Below, piece after piece: positions 1-8,247 of a stretch of DNA of 37,388 nt. The notes under the pieces are model-generated. The model made no database searches. It was not told the origin of the DNA and worked only from the letters and a program-made list of their open reading frames with translations. The position numbers and the translations under genes were made by a program. Each line of letters begins with the position of its first letter. The stretch's first letter is position 1. The stretch comes from an uncultured Acidimicrobiaceae bacterium (GTDB taxonomy: Bacteria; Actinomycetota; Acidimicrobiia; Acidimicrobiales; Ilumatobacteraceae): assembly GCA_903919455.1 (NCBI GenBank), contig CAIXIJ010000036.1, forward strand, positions 1 to 37,388. The letters run 5' to 3'.

Positions 1-2361
1 GCGCGGGCGGCGCAGACGATCACATTCACCAATCCGGGTACCACGCAGTTCTCGGCGGGCACCATCACGGTGGCACCTTCCAGTTCCTCCGCACTCGGGG
101 TGAGCCTGGCGTCGTCGACGGTGTCGGTGTGCACGGTGCGGGCGTTCGTGGTGACGCTGCTCACCGGCGGCACCTGCACCCTGGTGGCCACTCAGGCCGG
201 CAACAGCTTCTATCTGCCGGCGTCGTCGGTGACCCGCAGCTTTCCCATCAGCGACGAACCGCAGACCATCGTGTTCGACGCGCCCGCCGACCGCGTGTGG
301 AGCACCGACCCGTTCACGGTGTCGGCCACCACCACGTCGGGTCTACCGGTGAGTTTCTCGGCGCTTGGCATCGGCGTCTGCACGGTGACGGGGGCGGTAG
401 TGCAACTCGTCGCCGCGGGTGAGTGCACGCTGGTGGCATCACACCCCGGAGATGCACGGTGGGCGCCCGCGTCGCAGCAACGCTCGTTCCAGGTGACAGC
501 GGCCGAACAGGCCCCGCTGGCCGTCACGGCATCGTCGTATCTCCTCGTTCCGGGCGACACCGCCGACCTTGCCAACAGCGGCGGTTCGGGCACCGGTGCC
601 GTCGCCTACGCCACCGCGTTCGGCGATGGCGGCTGCGTGGTGGATAGCGGCGTCGTACGCGCCGTGCACCAAGGCTGGTGCATCGTCGCAGCCACCAAAG
701 CCGCCGATCCGCGCCACCTGCTCACCATTGGCTACGCCGACCTCGTGATGGTGCAACTGGCCCAGGTGGCCGACATCTCGGTCGACGTGGCTAGCCAAGC
801 GACGAGCGGCGATGTGCTGCCGGTGAGGGTCACCGTGACCGGACTGCTGCCAGGCAGGCTCCCTGCCGACGTGTCGCTGACGCTGGACGACGGCTCGCTG
901 GGGTCGAGCGCGACGCCTGCGTTGCGGGCCTGGACACCGAGCGTCGATGGCACCAGCGCCACCGCCGACTTCGAGGTGACCCTCGGCGACAGCGGCCTGC
1001 TGCAGGTGGTCGCCGGCATGCCAGCCAGCACCGTGTACGCAGGCGCCTCGAGCCTCGGCGCGTGGATCTTGGTGGATGCTCCACCCACGACGACAACAAC
1101 GACAACAACCACGACAACCACGACACCGACAACAACAACGACCACCACAACAACGACCACAACAACAACGACAACAACAACGACCACGGAACCGACCACC
1201 ACCACCACGACACCGACCACCACCACGGCACCGACCACAACCGCTCCGCCAACCACGACCACCACCCCGCCCGTGCTGCAACCGGTAGCGGTGGTACGAC
1301 TGGTCGACACCCGCGCCGGCATGTCACATCTGCTGCCTGCGGTGGACCGACGGTTGCGTGCGGGTGAGAGCGTGCGAATGCATGTGCTGGGTCTCGCGGC
1401 ACGCGTTCCCGCCACCGGCGTGGGTGCGGTGCACATCACGGTGACTGCGCTCGATTCCACCGCCACGGGTTCGGTCGCGATCGCTGCATGCGGCATCACG
1501 GCCGCACCTCCAGCGCTCTGGTTCACACAGGGCCGGCCAGCCAGCACGTCCACCTTCGTCGCCCCCGACTCCACCGGCAGCGTGTGCATCACCGTCAGCG
1601 CACCCACGCACCTCGTGGTGGACCTTCGTGGCTACGCACCGGCCACCGGAGGCCTCCACGCTGTCCGGCCCACGCACGTGTTCGACACCCGTCCGCGACA
1701 CGCCGCGCTGCGCGCCGTGCCCAGCCGCACACTCGGGTCGGGCAGCGTGTTGAAGGTGCGGTTCACGGCGCTGGGTGCGCTGGTGCCCGCCAGCGGCGTG
1801 AGCGCAGTCGCGCTGCACCTCACCGCCATCAGCGCTGGCACCTCGGGCTCGTTGACCGCGTGGTCGTGCGGTGCTCGGCCCAGCGCGTCGTCGCTCACAT
1901 TCGGACCGACCGGAGTCAGTTCGGTGGCGCTGATACTGGCGCCAGATGGCACCGGTTCGCTCTGCTTCGCCAGCACCGCTGCGGTGCACGTGGCGGCCGA
2001 CGTGACGGGGTGGGTGGCCACCGGTCGCGGCTTCCATCCCGTCGCAGCCACCCGCGTGCTGAACGCCCGCGTGGGCACCATCGCCACGGCCGCACAGCCG
2101 GGCCGGTCGCTCGCCGTTGCTCCATCAGCAACCACTGCCTGGTGGGTGCGTCTGTCGGTGGTGGCACCCGATGGTGCCGGCACTGCCGTGGTGCAGGCCT
2201 GCGGCTCGGTCACTCGACTGGCCACCATCTCGTTCGTCGCCCGGCAGTCCGCCTCGGTGGCAGTGGTAGTGCCAGCGAACGCCACCACCGGTGCACTCTG
2301 CATCACGGCATCGAGGTCGGTGCGAATGACACTCGATGTCGATGGGTGGTTCGCTCGGTAG
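1..2361 (+). CDS. Secreted Ig-like / Thr-rich repeat protein (5' partial)
   Basis: The frame is open from base 1, so the N-terminus lies outside the window. The visible ~786 residues begin with three successive Ig/MBG-like beta domains. Each carries a Cys pair (for example CTV...CTL, CTV...CTL, CVV...CIV), and the second and third domains open with 'QTIxF' or 'QAPLxV'. A fourth Ig-like segment without Cys follows, then a nearly pure Thr linker (bases 1087-1270), then three repeats that open with 'VRLVDTR', 'THVFDTR' and 'TRVLNAR' (starting near 1285, 1665 and 2040). Each of these also has a Cys pair and ends in a 'VDLRGY/ADVTGW/LDVDGW' motif. Such repeats are common at the ends of secreted actinobacterial proteins. 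No membrane anchor or sorting motif is seen at the C-terminus. The likely location is extracellular or the cell surface; the ligand is unknown. Confidence 0.85.
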   Translation, partial: ARAAQTITFTNPGTTQFSAGTITVAPSSSSALGVSLASSTVSVCTVRAFVVTLLTGGTCTLVATQAGNSFYLPASSVTRSFPISDEPQTIVFDAPADRVWSTDPFTVSATTTSGLPVSFSALGIGVCTVTGAVVQLVAAGECTLVASHPGDARWAPASQQRSFQVTAAEQAPLAVTASSYLLVPGDTADLANSGGSGTGAVAYATAFGDGGCVVDSGVVRAVHQGWCIVAATKAADPRHLLTIGYADLVMVQLAQVADISVDVASQATSGDVLPVRVTVTGLLPGRLPADVSLTLDDGSLGSSATPALRAWTPSVDGTSATADFEVTLGDSGLLQVVAGMPASTVYAGASSLGAWILVDAPPTTTTTTTTTTTTTPTTTTTTTTTTTTTTTTTTTTEPTTTTTTPTTTTAPTTTAPPTTTTTPPVLQPVAVVRLVDTRAGMSHLLPAVDRRLRAGESVRMHVLGLAARVPATGVGAVHITVTALDSTATGSVAIAACGITAAPPALWFTQGRPASTSTFVAPDSTGSVCITVSAPTHLVVDLRGYAPATGGLHAVRPTHVFDTRPRHAALRAVPSRTLGSGSVLKVRFTALGALVPASGVSAVALHLTAISAGTSGSLTAWSCGARPSASSLTFGPTGVSSVALILAPDGTGSLCFASTAAVHVAADVTGWVATGRGFHPVAATRVLNARVGTIATAAQPGRSLAVAPSATTAWWVRLSVVAPDGAGTAVVQACGSVTRLATISFVARQSASVAVVVPANATTGALCITASRSVRMTLDVDGWFAR
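1087..1270 (+). repeat. ACN-codon low-complexity tract (poly-Thr linker)
   Basis: About 60 codons are almost all Thr (ACA, ACC, ACG mixed), broken by Pro, Glu and Ala. The tract separates the Ig-like domains from the C-terminal repeats. It probably forms an extended, possibly glycosylated, stalk. The simple sequence also opens long meaningless frames on both strands. Confidence 0.9.
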
Positions 2362-2364
2362 GCG

Positions 2365-2370
2365 TACGAT
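2365..2370 (+). promoter_or_regulatory. Leaderless-type -10 (TACGAT)
   Basis: TACGAT lies 8 nt before the ATG at 2379 and there is no Shine-Dalgarno. Transcription would start at or next to the start codon. Confidence 0.5.
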
Positions 2371-2378
2371 GCCTCGCC

Positions 2379-3260
2379 ATGAGCACCATCTCCGTCGTCA
2401 CCGGCGCCAACAGCGGCATCGGCCGAGCCACCGCCATCCACCTTGCCGCTCAGGGCCACACCGTCTACGGCACGGTGCGCAGCGTCACCAAGGCCACCAA
2501 GCTGCAGGCGATGGCCGACGACGCCGGCGTAGAGGTGAAGTTGGTGGAACTCGACGTGGCCGACGATCAGTCGGTGCGTGAGGGCTTCGACCAGATCCTC
2601 TCGGCTACCGATGGCGTGGTCGACGTGATGGTGAACAACGCCGGCATCGGCGGCAACGCCACGGCCGAAGAATGCTCGCCGGCGCTGCACCTCGAGGTGA
2701 TGAACGTGAACCTGTGTGGCGCCGTGCGATGCCTGCAGGCCGTGCTGCCGGGCATGCGCGAACGCCGCCGCGGCACTGTCGTGAACGTCACCTCGGTGGT
2801 GGGCCGCATCGGAGCGTTGGCACAGAGCCCGTACGTCACGTCGAAGTGGGCGTTCGAGGGCTTCAGCGAGGAGTTGGCCCAGGAGGTGGCCCCATTCGGC
2901 ATCCGCGTCGCCATCGTGGAGCCGGGCATCACCAAGAGCGCCATCTTCGCCAAGAACATCGACATGCCGAACCTCACCGGCGCCTACGACGACGCCTACC
3001 GGCGCATGTTCCAGATGTATGCGGCCGGCCTGGGGCACGCCACCGATCCGTTCGAGGTGGCGGCCGTCATCCACCACGCCGTCACCACCGATCAGCCGCG
3101 CCTTCGCTACGCCGTGAGCTGGGCTTCGAAGGACATCATCGACGGCCGCGCCGCCATCACCGACGAACAGTGGGTGGCCATGGGCAACGCTGCCAACGAC
3201 GACGAGTACTACGACAGCTTCCAGCGCGCCTTCGGCCTCGACCTGCGCGACATGGGTTAA
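2379..3260 (+). CDS. SDR-family NAD(P)-dependent oxidoreductase
   Basis: 293 residues, a normal length for a classical short-chain dehydrogenase. The Rossmann glycine motif TGANSGIG is at residues 8-15, NNAG at 86-89, and the catalytic Ser139, Tyr152 and Lys156 (YVTSK) are all present, so the enzyme should be active. The start is the ATG at 2379. The frame stays open far upstream, but only inside the preceding gene, and a TACGAT box sits 8 nt before this ATG. The C-terminal ~60 residues (including a 'DDEYYDSF' segment) are lineage-specific and do not reveal the substrate. It stands alone between the secreted protein and a convergent PPOX gene. Substrate: unknown alcohol or ketone. Confidence 0.9.
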   Translation: MSTISVVTGANSGIGRATAIHLAAQGHTVYGTVRSVTKATKLQAMADDAGVEVKLVELDVADDQSVREGFDQILSATDGVVDVMVNNAGIGGNATAEECSPALHLEVMNVNLCGAVRCLQAVLPGMRERRRGTVVNVTSVVGRIGALAQSPYVTSKWAFEGFSEELAQEVAPFGIRVAIVEPGITKSAIFAKNIDMPNLTGAYDDAYRRMFQMYAAGLGHATDPFEVAAVIHHAVTTDQPRLRYAVSWASKDIIDGRAAITDEQWVAMGNAANDDEYYDSFQRAFGLDLRDMG

Positions 3261-3266
3261 GACAGG

Positions 3267-3590
3267 TCAGTCGTTGCGCAGCGCAGGCCGGTGCAGCACT
3301 GCGTTCGACGGCGCGAACTGCACGCCGTCGTCGGCGACCGATGCTGTGCCATCAATGACCAGGCTGTAGGCGGTGCCGTCGGCGCCTGGAAACACCATGC
3401 TCACCTGCGGCCGCGCCGCGGCGTTGGCCCGACTGCCTCGACCCGCCTGCAGATGGAACACACCGTCGCGATAGTCGGTGGGCACGGCGAGCGAATGCGC
3501 CACCTGCTGCTCGCCCACGGTGATGAAGTATCCCCACGGGTAGTTGGCCAACGAAGTGGCGAGGTCGGTGAGGTCGACGGGAATGCTCAT
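3267..3590 (-). CDS. Small pyridoxamine-phosphate-oxidase-fold protein
   Basis: 107 residues with the split-barrel pattern of the PPOX superfamily: an N-terminal 'WGYFITVGE' strand, a 'VFHLQAGRGSRANAAARPQVSMVF' type core (Arg/Ala loop before the strand) and a 'YSLVIDGTASV' strand. This superfamily binds FMN, F420 or haem; the sequence does not show which. The ATG at 3590 was chosen because the conserved fold begins there and a TACGCT box lies 7 nt upstream. The gene ends 6 bp from the convergent SDR gene. Substrate unknown. Confidence 0.75.
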   Translation of the reverse strand: MSIPVDLTDLATSLANYPWGYFITVGEQQVAHSLAVPTDYRDGVFHLQAGRGSRANAAARPQVSMVFPGADGTAYSLVIDGTASVADDGVQFAPSNAVLHRPALRND

Positions 3591-3597
3591 CGTCGAG

Positions 3598-3603
3598 AGC
3601 GTA
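3598..3603 (-). promoter_or_regulatory. Leaderless-type -10 (TACGCT)
   Basis: On the minus strand TACGCT ends 7 nt before the ATG at 3590, with no Shine-Dalgarno between. Confidence 0.5.
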
Positions 3604-3613
3604 CCGACCGGGG

Positions 3614-4090
3614 TCAGGGCCCTTCGGCCAGATCGGTATCCACGATGGCCTGATCCTCCGGGTCGGCGATGGGTGTGGCCTTGGCCGCCGCCCATGCCAC
3701 CGCTGCTTCGTCGGTACGACCCAGTGCCTGCAACGCGCGAGCGCGCACCTCGTGCGCGTACGCGAGGTCGAAGTCGGCGACTCCGAGTTCCAGACACAGC
3801 GCCATCGTGGCGTCGGCGTAGTGCAGCGCCCGTTCGGGTTGACCCGTGAGGTGGTGCACCTTCGACAACATGTAGCGGGCCCGCATCTCGTTCACCGGCG
3901 TGCGGCGCGCAGCGCGCTGCCAGTGATACGCCGATGCGTAAGCGCGACGCAGCAGTTCCTCATCGCGCTCGGGCGATGCCGGTTCACCCACGAGATCCCA
4001 GATGCTGTTGTTGGCCTCCACGCCGTAGGCGCGGTGTGCGGCCTCAATCGGGTCGTCGGCGGGTGCGTCGGTGGGTGCGTCGGTGCTCAC
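3614..4090 (-). CDS. Small TPR-like helical protein
   Basis: 158 residues from a GTG at 4090. An acidic/Pro/Ala N-terminus ('TDAPTDAPADDP') is followed by paired amphipathic helices with TPR-like spacing: 'ARYMLSKVHHLTGQPERALHYADATM' type and 'AYAHEVRARALQALGRTDEAAVAWAAA' type. These suggest two or three tetratricopeptide repeats and a protein-binding role. No catalytic motif is visible. A longer frame continues upstream to 4264 but runs into the peroxiredoxin gene and lacks family character. A CACAAT box 6 nt before the GTG is a weak version of the leaderless -10 seen elsewhere. Divergent from the peroxiredoxin gene; function unknown. Confidence 0.65.
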   Translation of the reverse strand: MSTDAPTDAPADDPIEAAHRAYGVEANNSIWDLVGEPASPERDEELLRRAYASAYHWQRAARRTPVNEMRARYMLSKVHHLTGQPERALHYADATMALCLELGVADFDLAYAHEVRARALQALGRTDEAAVAWAAAKATPIADPEDQAIVDTDLAEGP

Positions 4091-4128
4091 GCGACCATTG
4101 TGCCCGTTCCGCGACGGGCCGAAATCCT

Positions 4129-4151
4129 TTCCCGACCGGAATAGTCGGGAA
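4129..4151 (+). promoter_or_regulatory. 23-bp palindrome, probable operator of the peroxiredoxin
   Basis: TTCCCGAC, seven bases, then GTCGGGAA: perfect 8-bp arms. It lies just upstream of a candidate -10 (TATCGT, 4157-4162) and so overlaps the expected -35 position of the peroxiredoxin promoter. The position suits a transcription-factor site, perhaps redox-responsive. The regulator is not in the window. Confidence 0.5.
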
Positions 4152-4156
4152 TTAGA

Positions 4157-4162
4157 TATCGT
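4157..4162 (+). promoter_or_regulatory. Candidate -10 (TATCGT) of the peroxiredoxin gene
   Basis: TATCGT would start transcription near 4169, giving a ~34-nt leader that contains AAGGAG (4190-4195) 7 nt before the ATG. Unlike most genes here, this one has a leader and a strong ribosome binding site. Confidence 0.4.
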
Positions 4163-4202
4163 TGCACGTCGGAGCACATCCCTACTTCCAAGGAGCCCTG
4201 CC

Positions 4203-4838
4203 ATGACCGTTCGTCTCGGCGACATCGCCCCCGATTTCACCGCCCCCACCACGCAGGGCGACATCAGCTTTCACGAGTGGCTCGGCGACTCGTGGGGCGT
4301 GCTGTTCAGCCACCCGAGAGACTTCACGCCGGTCTGCACCACCGAGCTTGGCTACGTCGCCAAGATCAAGCCCGAATTCGACAAGCGCAACGTGAAGGTC
4401 ATCGGCCTGTCGGTCGACAGCGTCGAGTCGCACATCAAGTGGGAAGGCGACATTGGCGAGACCCAGGGCACCCCGGTGAACTTCCCGATGATCGGCGACC
4501 CCGATCGCACGGTGGCCGACCTGTACGACATGATCCACCCGAACGCCAACGACACCCAGACGGTGCGTTCGGTGTTCGTGATCGGACCCGACAAGAAGGT
4601 GAAGCTCACCATCACCTACCCGGCCAGCACCGGTCGCAACTTCGACGAGATCCTGCGCGTCATCGACAGCTTGCAGCTCACCGCCGGCTACAAGGTGGCC
4701 ACGCCGGTGAACTGGACCGACGGCGGCGACGTCATCATCGGCGCAGCGGTCAGCGACGAAGAGGCCAAGCAGTTGTTCCCGCAGGGTTGGACCACGGTGA
4801 AGCCGTACCTGCGAGTGCTGCCGCAGCCCAACAAGTGA
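4203..4838 (+). CDS. 1-Cys peroxiredoxin (Prx6 family)
   Basis: 211 residues; reduces hydrogen peroxide and organic hydroperoxides in the cytosol. The peroxidatic Cys45 lies in 'HPRDFTPVCTTE' (residues 37-48), the Prx6-type signature. The long C-terminal dimerisation extension ('TAGYKVATPVNW', 'GWTTVKPYLRV') is also typical of Prx6. Cys45 is the only cysteine in the protein, so there is no resolving Cys and an external thiol must reduce the enzyme. The ATG at 4203 is fixed by AAGGAG 7 nt upstream; the frame runs further upstream without family similarity. The upstream palindrome (4129-4151) suggests regulated expression. A hairpin terminator follows. Confidence 0.93.
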   Translation: MTVRLGDIAPDFTAPTTQGDISFHEWLGDSWGVLFSHPRDFTPVCTTELGYVAKIKPEFDKRNVKVIGLSVDSVESHIKWEGDIGETQGTPVNFPMIGDPDRTVADLYDMIHPNANDTQTVRSVFVIGPDKKVKLTITYPASTGRNFDEILRVIDSLQLTAGYKVATPVNWTDGGDVIIGAAVSDEEAKQLFPQGWTTVKPYLRVLPQPNK

Positions 4839-4869
4839 CCCACTGAGTCACCTCGTTTTCTTTCGCAGG

Positions 4870-4898
4870 GGCCCCGTCACCCACGAGGTGGCGGGGCC
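4870..4898. terminator. Hairpin terminator between convergent genes
   Basis: GGCCCCGTCACC pairs with GGTGGCGGGGCC (12 bp, one G-T) around a 5-nt loop, followed by TTT. It lies between the end of the peroxiredoxin gene and the end of the minus-strand DUF3052 gene. Confidence 0.75.
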
Positions 4899-4913
4899 TT
4901 TGCGCGCACTCAC

Positions 4914-5333
4914 TCACCGCTTCCAGGGCGGGCGGGTGTCCTTGCGCATCACGAAGCGCAAGGCGCTCCAGGTGTCGTCGATGGAGGCCAGCTTGTTGTC
5001 GAGCCAACCGGCCTTCATCATGTCGGCACGCACGATGTCTTCGGTGAGGTCGGTGTTCACGCCGCTGTTCTTCTTCGGCCATGCCACCCACACTTCACCG
5101 GCCGGGGCCGCGGCATCAGCCAACTGCGGCCACTTGGCCTTCATCCGTTCGCGTTCAGTGAAGAACGACACGACCACATCGATGGTGGGCATCAGGTTGC
5201 GCTGATGCACGGCCTCTCCCACGTCGCCCAGCGCCTGCTCGAACCCACGCGGCGCACCGACGAGCGTGAACACGATGTCGCCATGGATGCCGAGCTTCTT
5301 GTTCAACGGCGTGTTGCCAGTACTCGCGCTCAT
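4914..5333 (-). CDS. DUF3052-family protein
   Basis: 139 residues. The hallmark 'GEVWVAWPKKNSGVNTDLTED' region (written here only as its key residues: WPKK, GV, TDLTED) and the C-terminal 'ASIDDTWSALRFVMR' strand match the DUF3052 pattern as I know it. No catalytic residues are assigned to this family. The ATG (5331-5333) overlaps the stop of the upstream PPOX gene (TCAT on the plus strand), so translation is probably coupled. It is the last gene of the ABC transporter operon. Function unknown. Confidence 0.75.
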   Translation of the reverse strand: MSASTGNTPLNKKLGIHGDIVFTLVGAPRGFEQALGDVGEAVHQRNLMPTIDVVVSFFTERERMKAKWPQLADAAAPAGEVWVAWPKKNSGVNTDLTEDIVRADMMKAGWLDNKLASIDDTWSALRFVMRKDTRPPWKR

Positions 5334-5710
5334 TTCAACCCACCGTTACACAACACTCGGTCCACCTCGATCTCGACGACCACCCGGTCTACGCGCACCT
5401 TGGGCGGCCGGTAGCGACGAGCGTACGCATCCACAGCGTCAGATACCGACGTCGCGTCGGTGAGCAATCGCACGCTGCCCTCCAGAGTGACCCACCGGGC
5501 ACCGTCGAGTTGGGTGACGCTGGCGCGCCCACCGCGTGCGGCGTTCTTCGCCTTTACCGACGTGGAAAAGGTGATGACCCGCACATTGCCCTGATGCATG
5601 GTGAAGCCCACGGGCACGGCGTGCGGAGAGCCATCGGCGCGTTGAGTGACCAACGTGGCCAGGTGGCGTTCGGCGATGAAGTCCAGGAGGGCAGGAGAGA
5701 ACGTGTTCAT
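5330..5710 (-). CDS. PPOX-class (probably F420-dependent) oxidoreductase-like protein
   Basis: 126 residues with the split-barrel fold of the F420-type PPOX family. 'LLDFIAERHLATLVTQRADGSPHAVPVGF' type opening (residues 7-35), a 'VRVITFSTSVKAKNAARGG' type cofactor strand and loop, and 'RWVTLEGSVRLLTD' type strand occur in the usual order. The ATG at 5710 overlaps the stop codon of the preceding permease (ATGA), and its own stop overlaps the start of the DUF3052 gene. It therefore belongs to the ABC operon. The substrate is unknown. The family is often linked to F420H2-dependent reduction, or to binding without catalysis. Confidence 0.8.
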   Translation of the reverse strand: MNTFSPALLDFIAERHLATLVTQRADGSPHAVPVGFTMHQGNVRVITFSTSVKAKNAARGGRASVTQLDGARWVTLEGSVRLLTDATSVSDAVDAYARRYRPPKVRVDRVVVEIEVDRVLCNGGLK

Positions 5711-8247
5711 CCGTCGGCCGCAATCGCTCGCAACACGTTCAGACGAGTAGCCCGCCATGCGGGAATCACCGCTGCCGCCACGCCCGCCACGAAGGCCAAC
5801 ACCATGATCCACACGATGGAAGTGACCGGCACGGAGTACGCAGTGAGGCCCTGGTCGCGCAACGAGGCGATGACCACGTATCCCAACACCAGCCCCATCA
5901 GCACACCCACGAATGCACCGTAGACCGATGTGATGACACTCTCCCACCGCACCGTGGTTCGAACCTGCGCGCGGGTCATGCCCACGGCGCGCAACAGACC
6001 GATCTCGCGCCGCCGCTCGTACACGGCGAGCAGCAGTGTGATGACGATGCCGAACGCAGCAATCACGATGCTCAACAGCAGCAACCCATAGATGAACGCC
6101 AGGCTGCGGTCCACCAGGTCGGCCCGACTGTTGATGAACTGCTGCTTGTCTTGCAGGGTGCCGATGCCGTAGTCCGACGCTGCCTTTCCGACGACGGCAC
6201 GAAACTGCGCGTCGTCGACGCCGGGCGCGCGAGTGAGCGACACGAAGCCCGCAGGCGTGGTGATGCTGGTGTTCTTGAACGTGTCGCGGTCGTAGATGCG
6301 AGCCGTTCGAATCAGTTCCGTGGTCTGGAAGATGCCCTCTACGCGCAACGGCAGCACCACGCCATCAACACGCAGCGCCAACACCTCACCGAGGCCTAGG
6401 CCGCGCCGCTTGGCTTCACCTTCGCTGATCAGCACGCCCTCGGTGGTGAGCGCGTCGATGCTGCCCCCCGTGAAGGTGATGTCGATGAGACCCTTCACAG
6501 TGGCGGGGTCTACCACCGCGCCGAACGCAGGCTTGCCCTCCGCATCGGCCACGCCGCGGGCGAAACCCAACCCGGTGGCCACCCCCACTTCGGGCATACC
6601 GTTGAGCTGATCGACGAACTCCTGACCGAAACTCACCGCGCCACCCTTGGTGGAGTTGATCACGTAATCGCCGATGAAGCTCTCGCCCACCGCAGTCTGA
6701 ATCTGTTCCTTGATCGAAGCAGCGAACACCGATGCACCCGTCACCAACGCAACACCGATGAGCACCGGGGCCGCAGTGCGAGCGGTGCGTCGAGGGTTGC
6801 GCTGCACGTTGCCTCGCGCCATCGTGCCGGTGATGCCGCGAAGGCGCTGCACGGGCGCACCGATGAAACGAGCAATGGGGCGCGCGAGCACCGGGCCCAT
6901 CAGCAGCAGGGCTGCAAAGAGCGCCACCACGCCGAGCGCCAGCAGGATGGCATCACCGCCGTTCATCACGACCACGATGGCTGCAGCACCCACCAGAGCG
7001 CTCACCGCTGCCGCAACGATACGACGCCGGGGGTTGCGCACCCGCTCGAGCACTGCGTCGGTCATGGCGGCAACCGGAGGCACGCGGCCGGCGCCGATGG
7101 CGGGGCCGAGCGCGGCAACCAAACTGGCGACCAGGCCGGCCACCAGCGTGATCACGATGGTGGGCGTCTCCACCGCCAGGCCGCGCGCCGGGATGTCGTA
7201 GTCCAGCGCCGCCAGCAAGGCCTTGATGCCCGAGGCCAGTGCCATACCGCCCACCAACCCGAGCAACGAACCGATCAGGCCCACCGCAGCGGCCTCCAGC
7301 AACATCGTCCACGTGACCTGCCGACGGCTGGCACCCAGAGCGCGCAGCAGGGCGTTTTCCCGTTGCCGCTGTGCAGCGGTGATGGAGAAGACGTTGTAGA
7401 TCACGAACATGCCCACACCGAGTGCGATGAACGAGAACATCGCTAGGAACACAGTGAGGAAGCTCAGCGTCTTCTGCACCTCGGTCTGGGCCTGCTTGGT
7501 GATCTCGGCCGACGTGAGCGTTTCGGCCACGTCGGGGTTCAGCGTGTTCCGCAAGCGCGTCACCAGTTCGGTGGCAGGCACGGAACCATCACCCTTCACG
7601 AGCACGGCATCGATGAAGCCAGCTTTGGCGATGAACTCGCTCGCTGTGGGCGCGTCGAACAACGCCCACGTGGCATTGCCCGGCGAGATGATGTTGTCGT
7701 ACTCGACGATGCCGACCAACGTGAACTCTCGCTTGCCGTTGTCGGAGTTCACCTTCACCCGGTCGCCCAGCACGTAACCACCGTCGTTGGCAGTGAGCAC
7801 ATCAAGCGCCAACTCATCGCCACCAACGGGGAGACGCCCCGCCTGCACCTTCCACACCGACAGCGCGCCCTCGTTCACCGTCGCGCCATTCGTGGGGGCG
7901 GTTGGCCGTTCGATCGGCTCACCGCTCTTGCCGATCACCACGGCATCGCCAGTCACCGACGCTTGAGCATCCGCCACACCGGGAATGGCCTTCACTTCGT
8001 CGACGATGTCGGCCGGAAGTCGATCGCGGTTCTCCAGTCCGAACAGGTTCTCGACGGAATTCGAACTCTGCACGTATGCATCGACGCGGTCGTAGACGTT
8101 CGCGAACAGCGCATCGAACGTGCGCGAGATGGTGTCCTTGAACACGAACGTGCCCGACAGAAAGGCCGTGCTGGCCACGATGGCCAACGAGGTGAGGACC
8201 AACCGACCCCACCTCGCCGCAATGCTGCGCAGCGCCAGACGAAACAT
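5707..8247 (-). CDS. ABC transporter permease, FtsX/MacB type (second of two)
   Basis: 846 residues from the ATG at 8247. There is one N-terminal membrane segment (~15-36), an extracytoplasmic MacB-PCD-like domain (~40-250), a first FtsX three-helix unit (~262-395) containing 'RENALLRALGASRRQV', paired middle helices (~410-455), a second periplasmic-type domain, and a C-terminal FtsX unit (~720-846) with 'RREIGLLRAVGMTRAQV'. This duplicated architecture is typical of actinobacterial MacB/LolCE-like exporters of lipids, peptides or drugs. Its start overlaps the stop of the upstream permease by one base (TGATG) and its stop overlaps the next gene (ATGA), so the operon is translationally coupled. 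Substrate not predictable. Confidence 0.9.
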   Translation of the reverse strand: MFRLALRSIAARWGRLVLTSLAIVASTAFLSGTFVFKDTISRTFDALFANVYDRVDAYVQSSNSVENLFGLENRDRLPADIVDEVKAIPGVADAQASVTGDAVVIGKSGEPIERPTAPTNGATVNEGALSVWKVQAGRLPVGGDELALDVLTANDGGYVLGDRVKVNSDNGKREFTLVGIVEYDNIISPGNATWALFDAPTASEFIAKAGFIDAVLVKGDGSVPATELVTRLRNTLNPDVAETLTSAEITKQAQTEVQKTLSFLTVFLAMFSFIALGVGMFVIYNVFSITAAQRQRENALLRALGASRRQVTWTMLLEAAAVGLIGSLLGLVGGMALASGIKALLAALDYDIPARGLAVETPTIVITLVAGLVASLVAALGPAIGAGRVPPVAAMTDAVLERVRNPRRRIVAAAVSALVGAAAIVVVMNGGDAILLALGVVALFAALLLMGPVLARPIARFIGAPVQRLRGITGTMARGNVQRNPRRTARTAAPVLIGVALVTGASVFAASIKEQIQTAVGESFIGDYVINSTKGGAVSFGQEFVDQLNGMPEVGVATGLGFARGVADAEGKPAFGAVVDPATVKGLIDITFTGGSIDALTTEGVLISEGEAKRRGLGLGEVLALRVDGVVLPLRVEGIFQTTELIRTARIYDRDTFKNTSITTPAGFVSLTRAPGVDDAQFRAVVGKAASDYGIGTLQDKQQFINSRADLVDRSLAFIYGLLLLSIVIAAFGIVITLLLAVYERRREIGLLRAVGMTRAQVRTTVRWESVITSVYGAFVGVLMGLVLGYVVIASLRDQGLTAYSVPVTSIVWIMVLAFVAGVAAAVIPAWRATRLNVLRAIAADG

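Noticed and set aside
1087-1270. Tandem repeat or phase-variable tract
   Set aside because: Mixed ACN codons rather than a uniform repeat unit; it is best read as a coding Thr linker.
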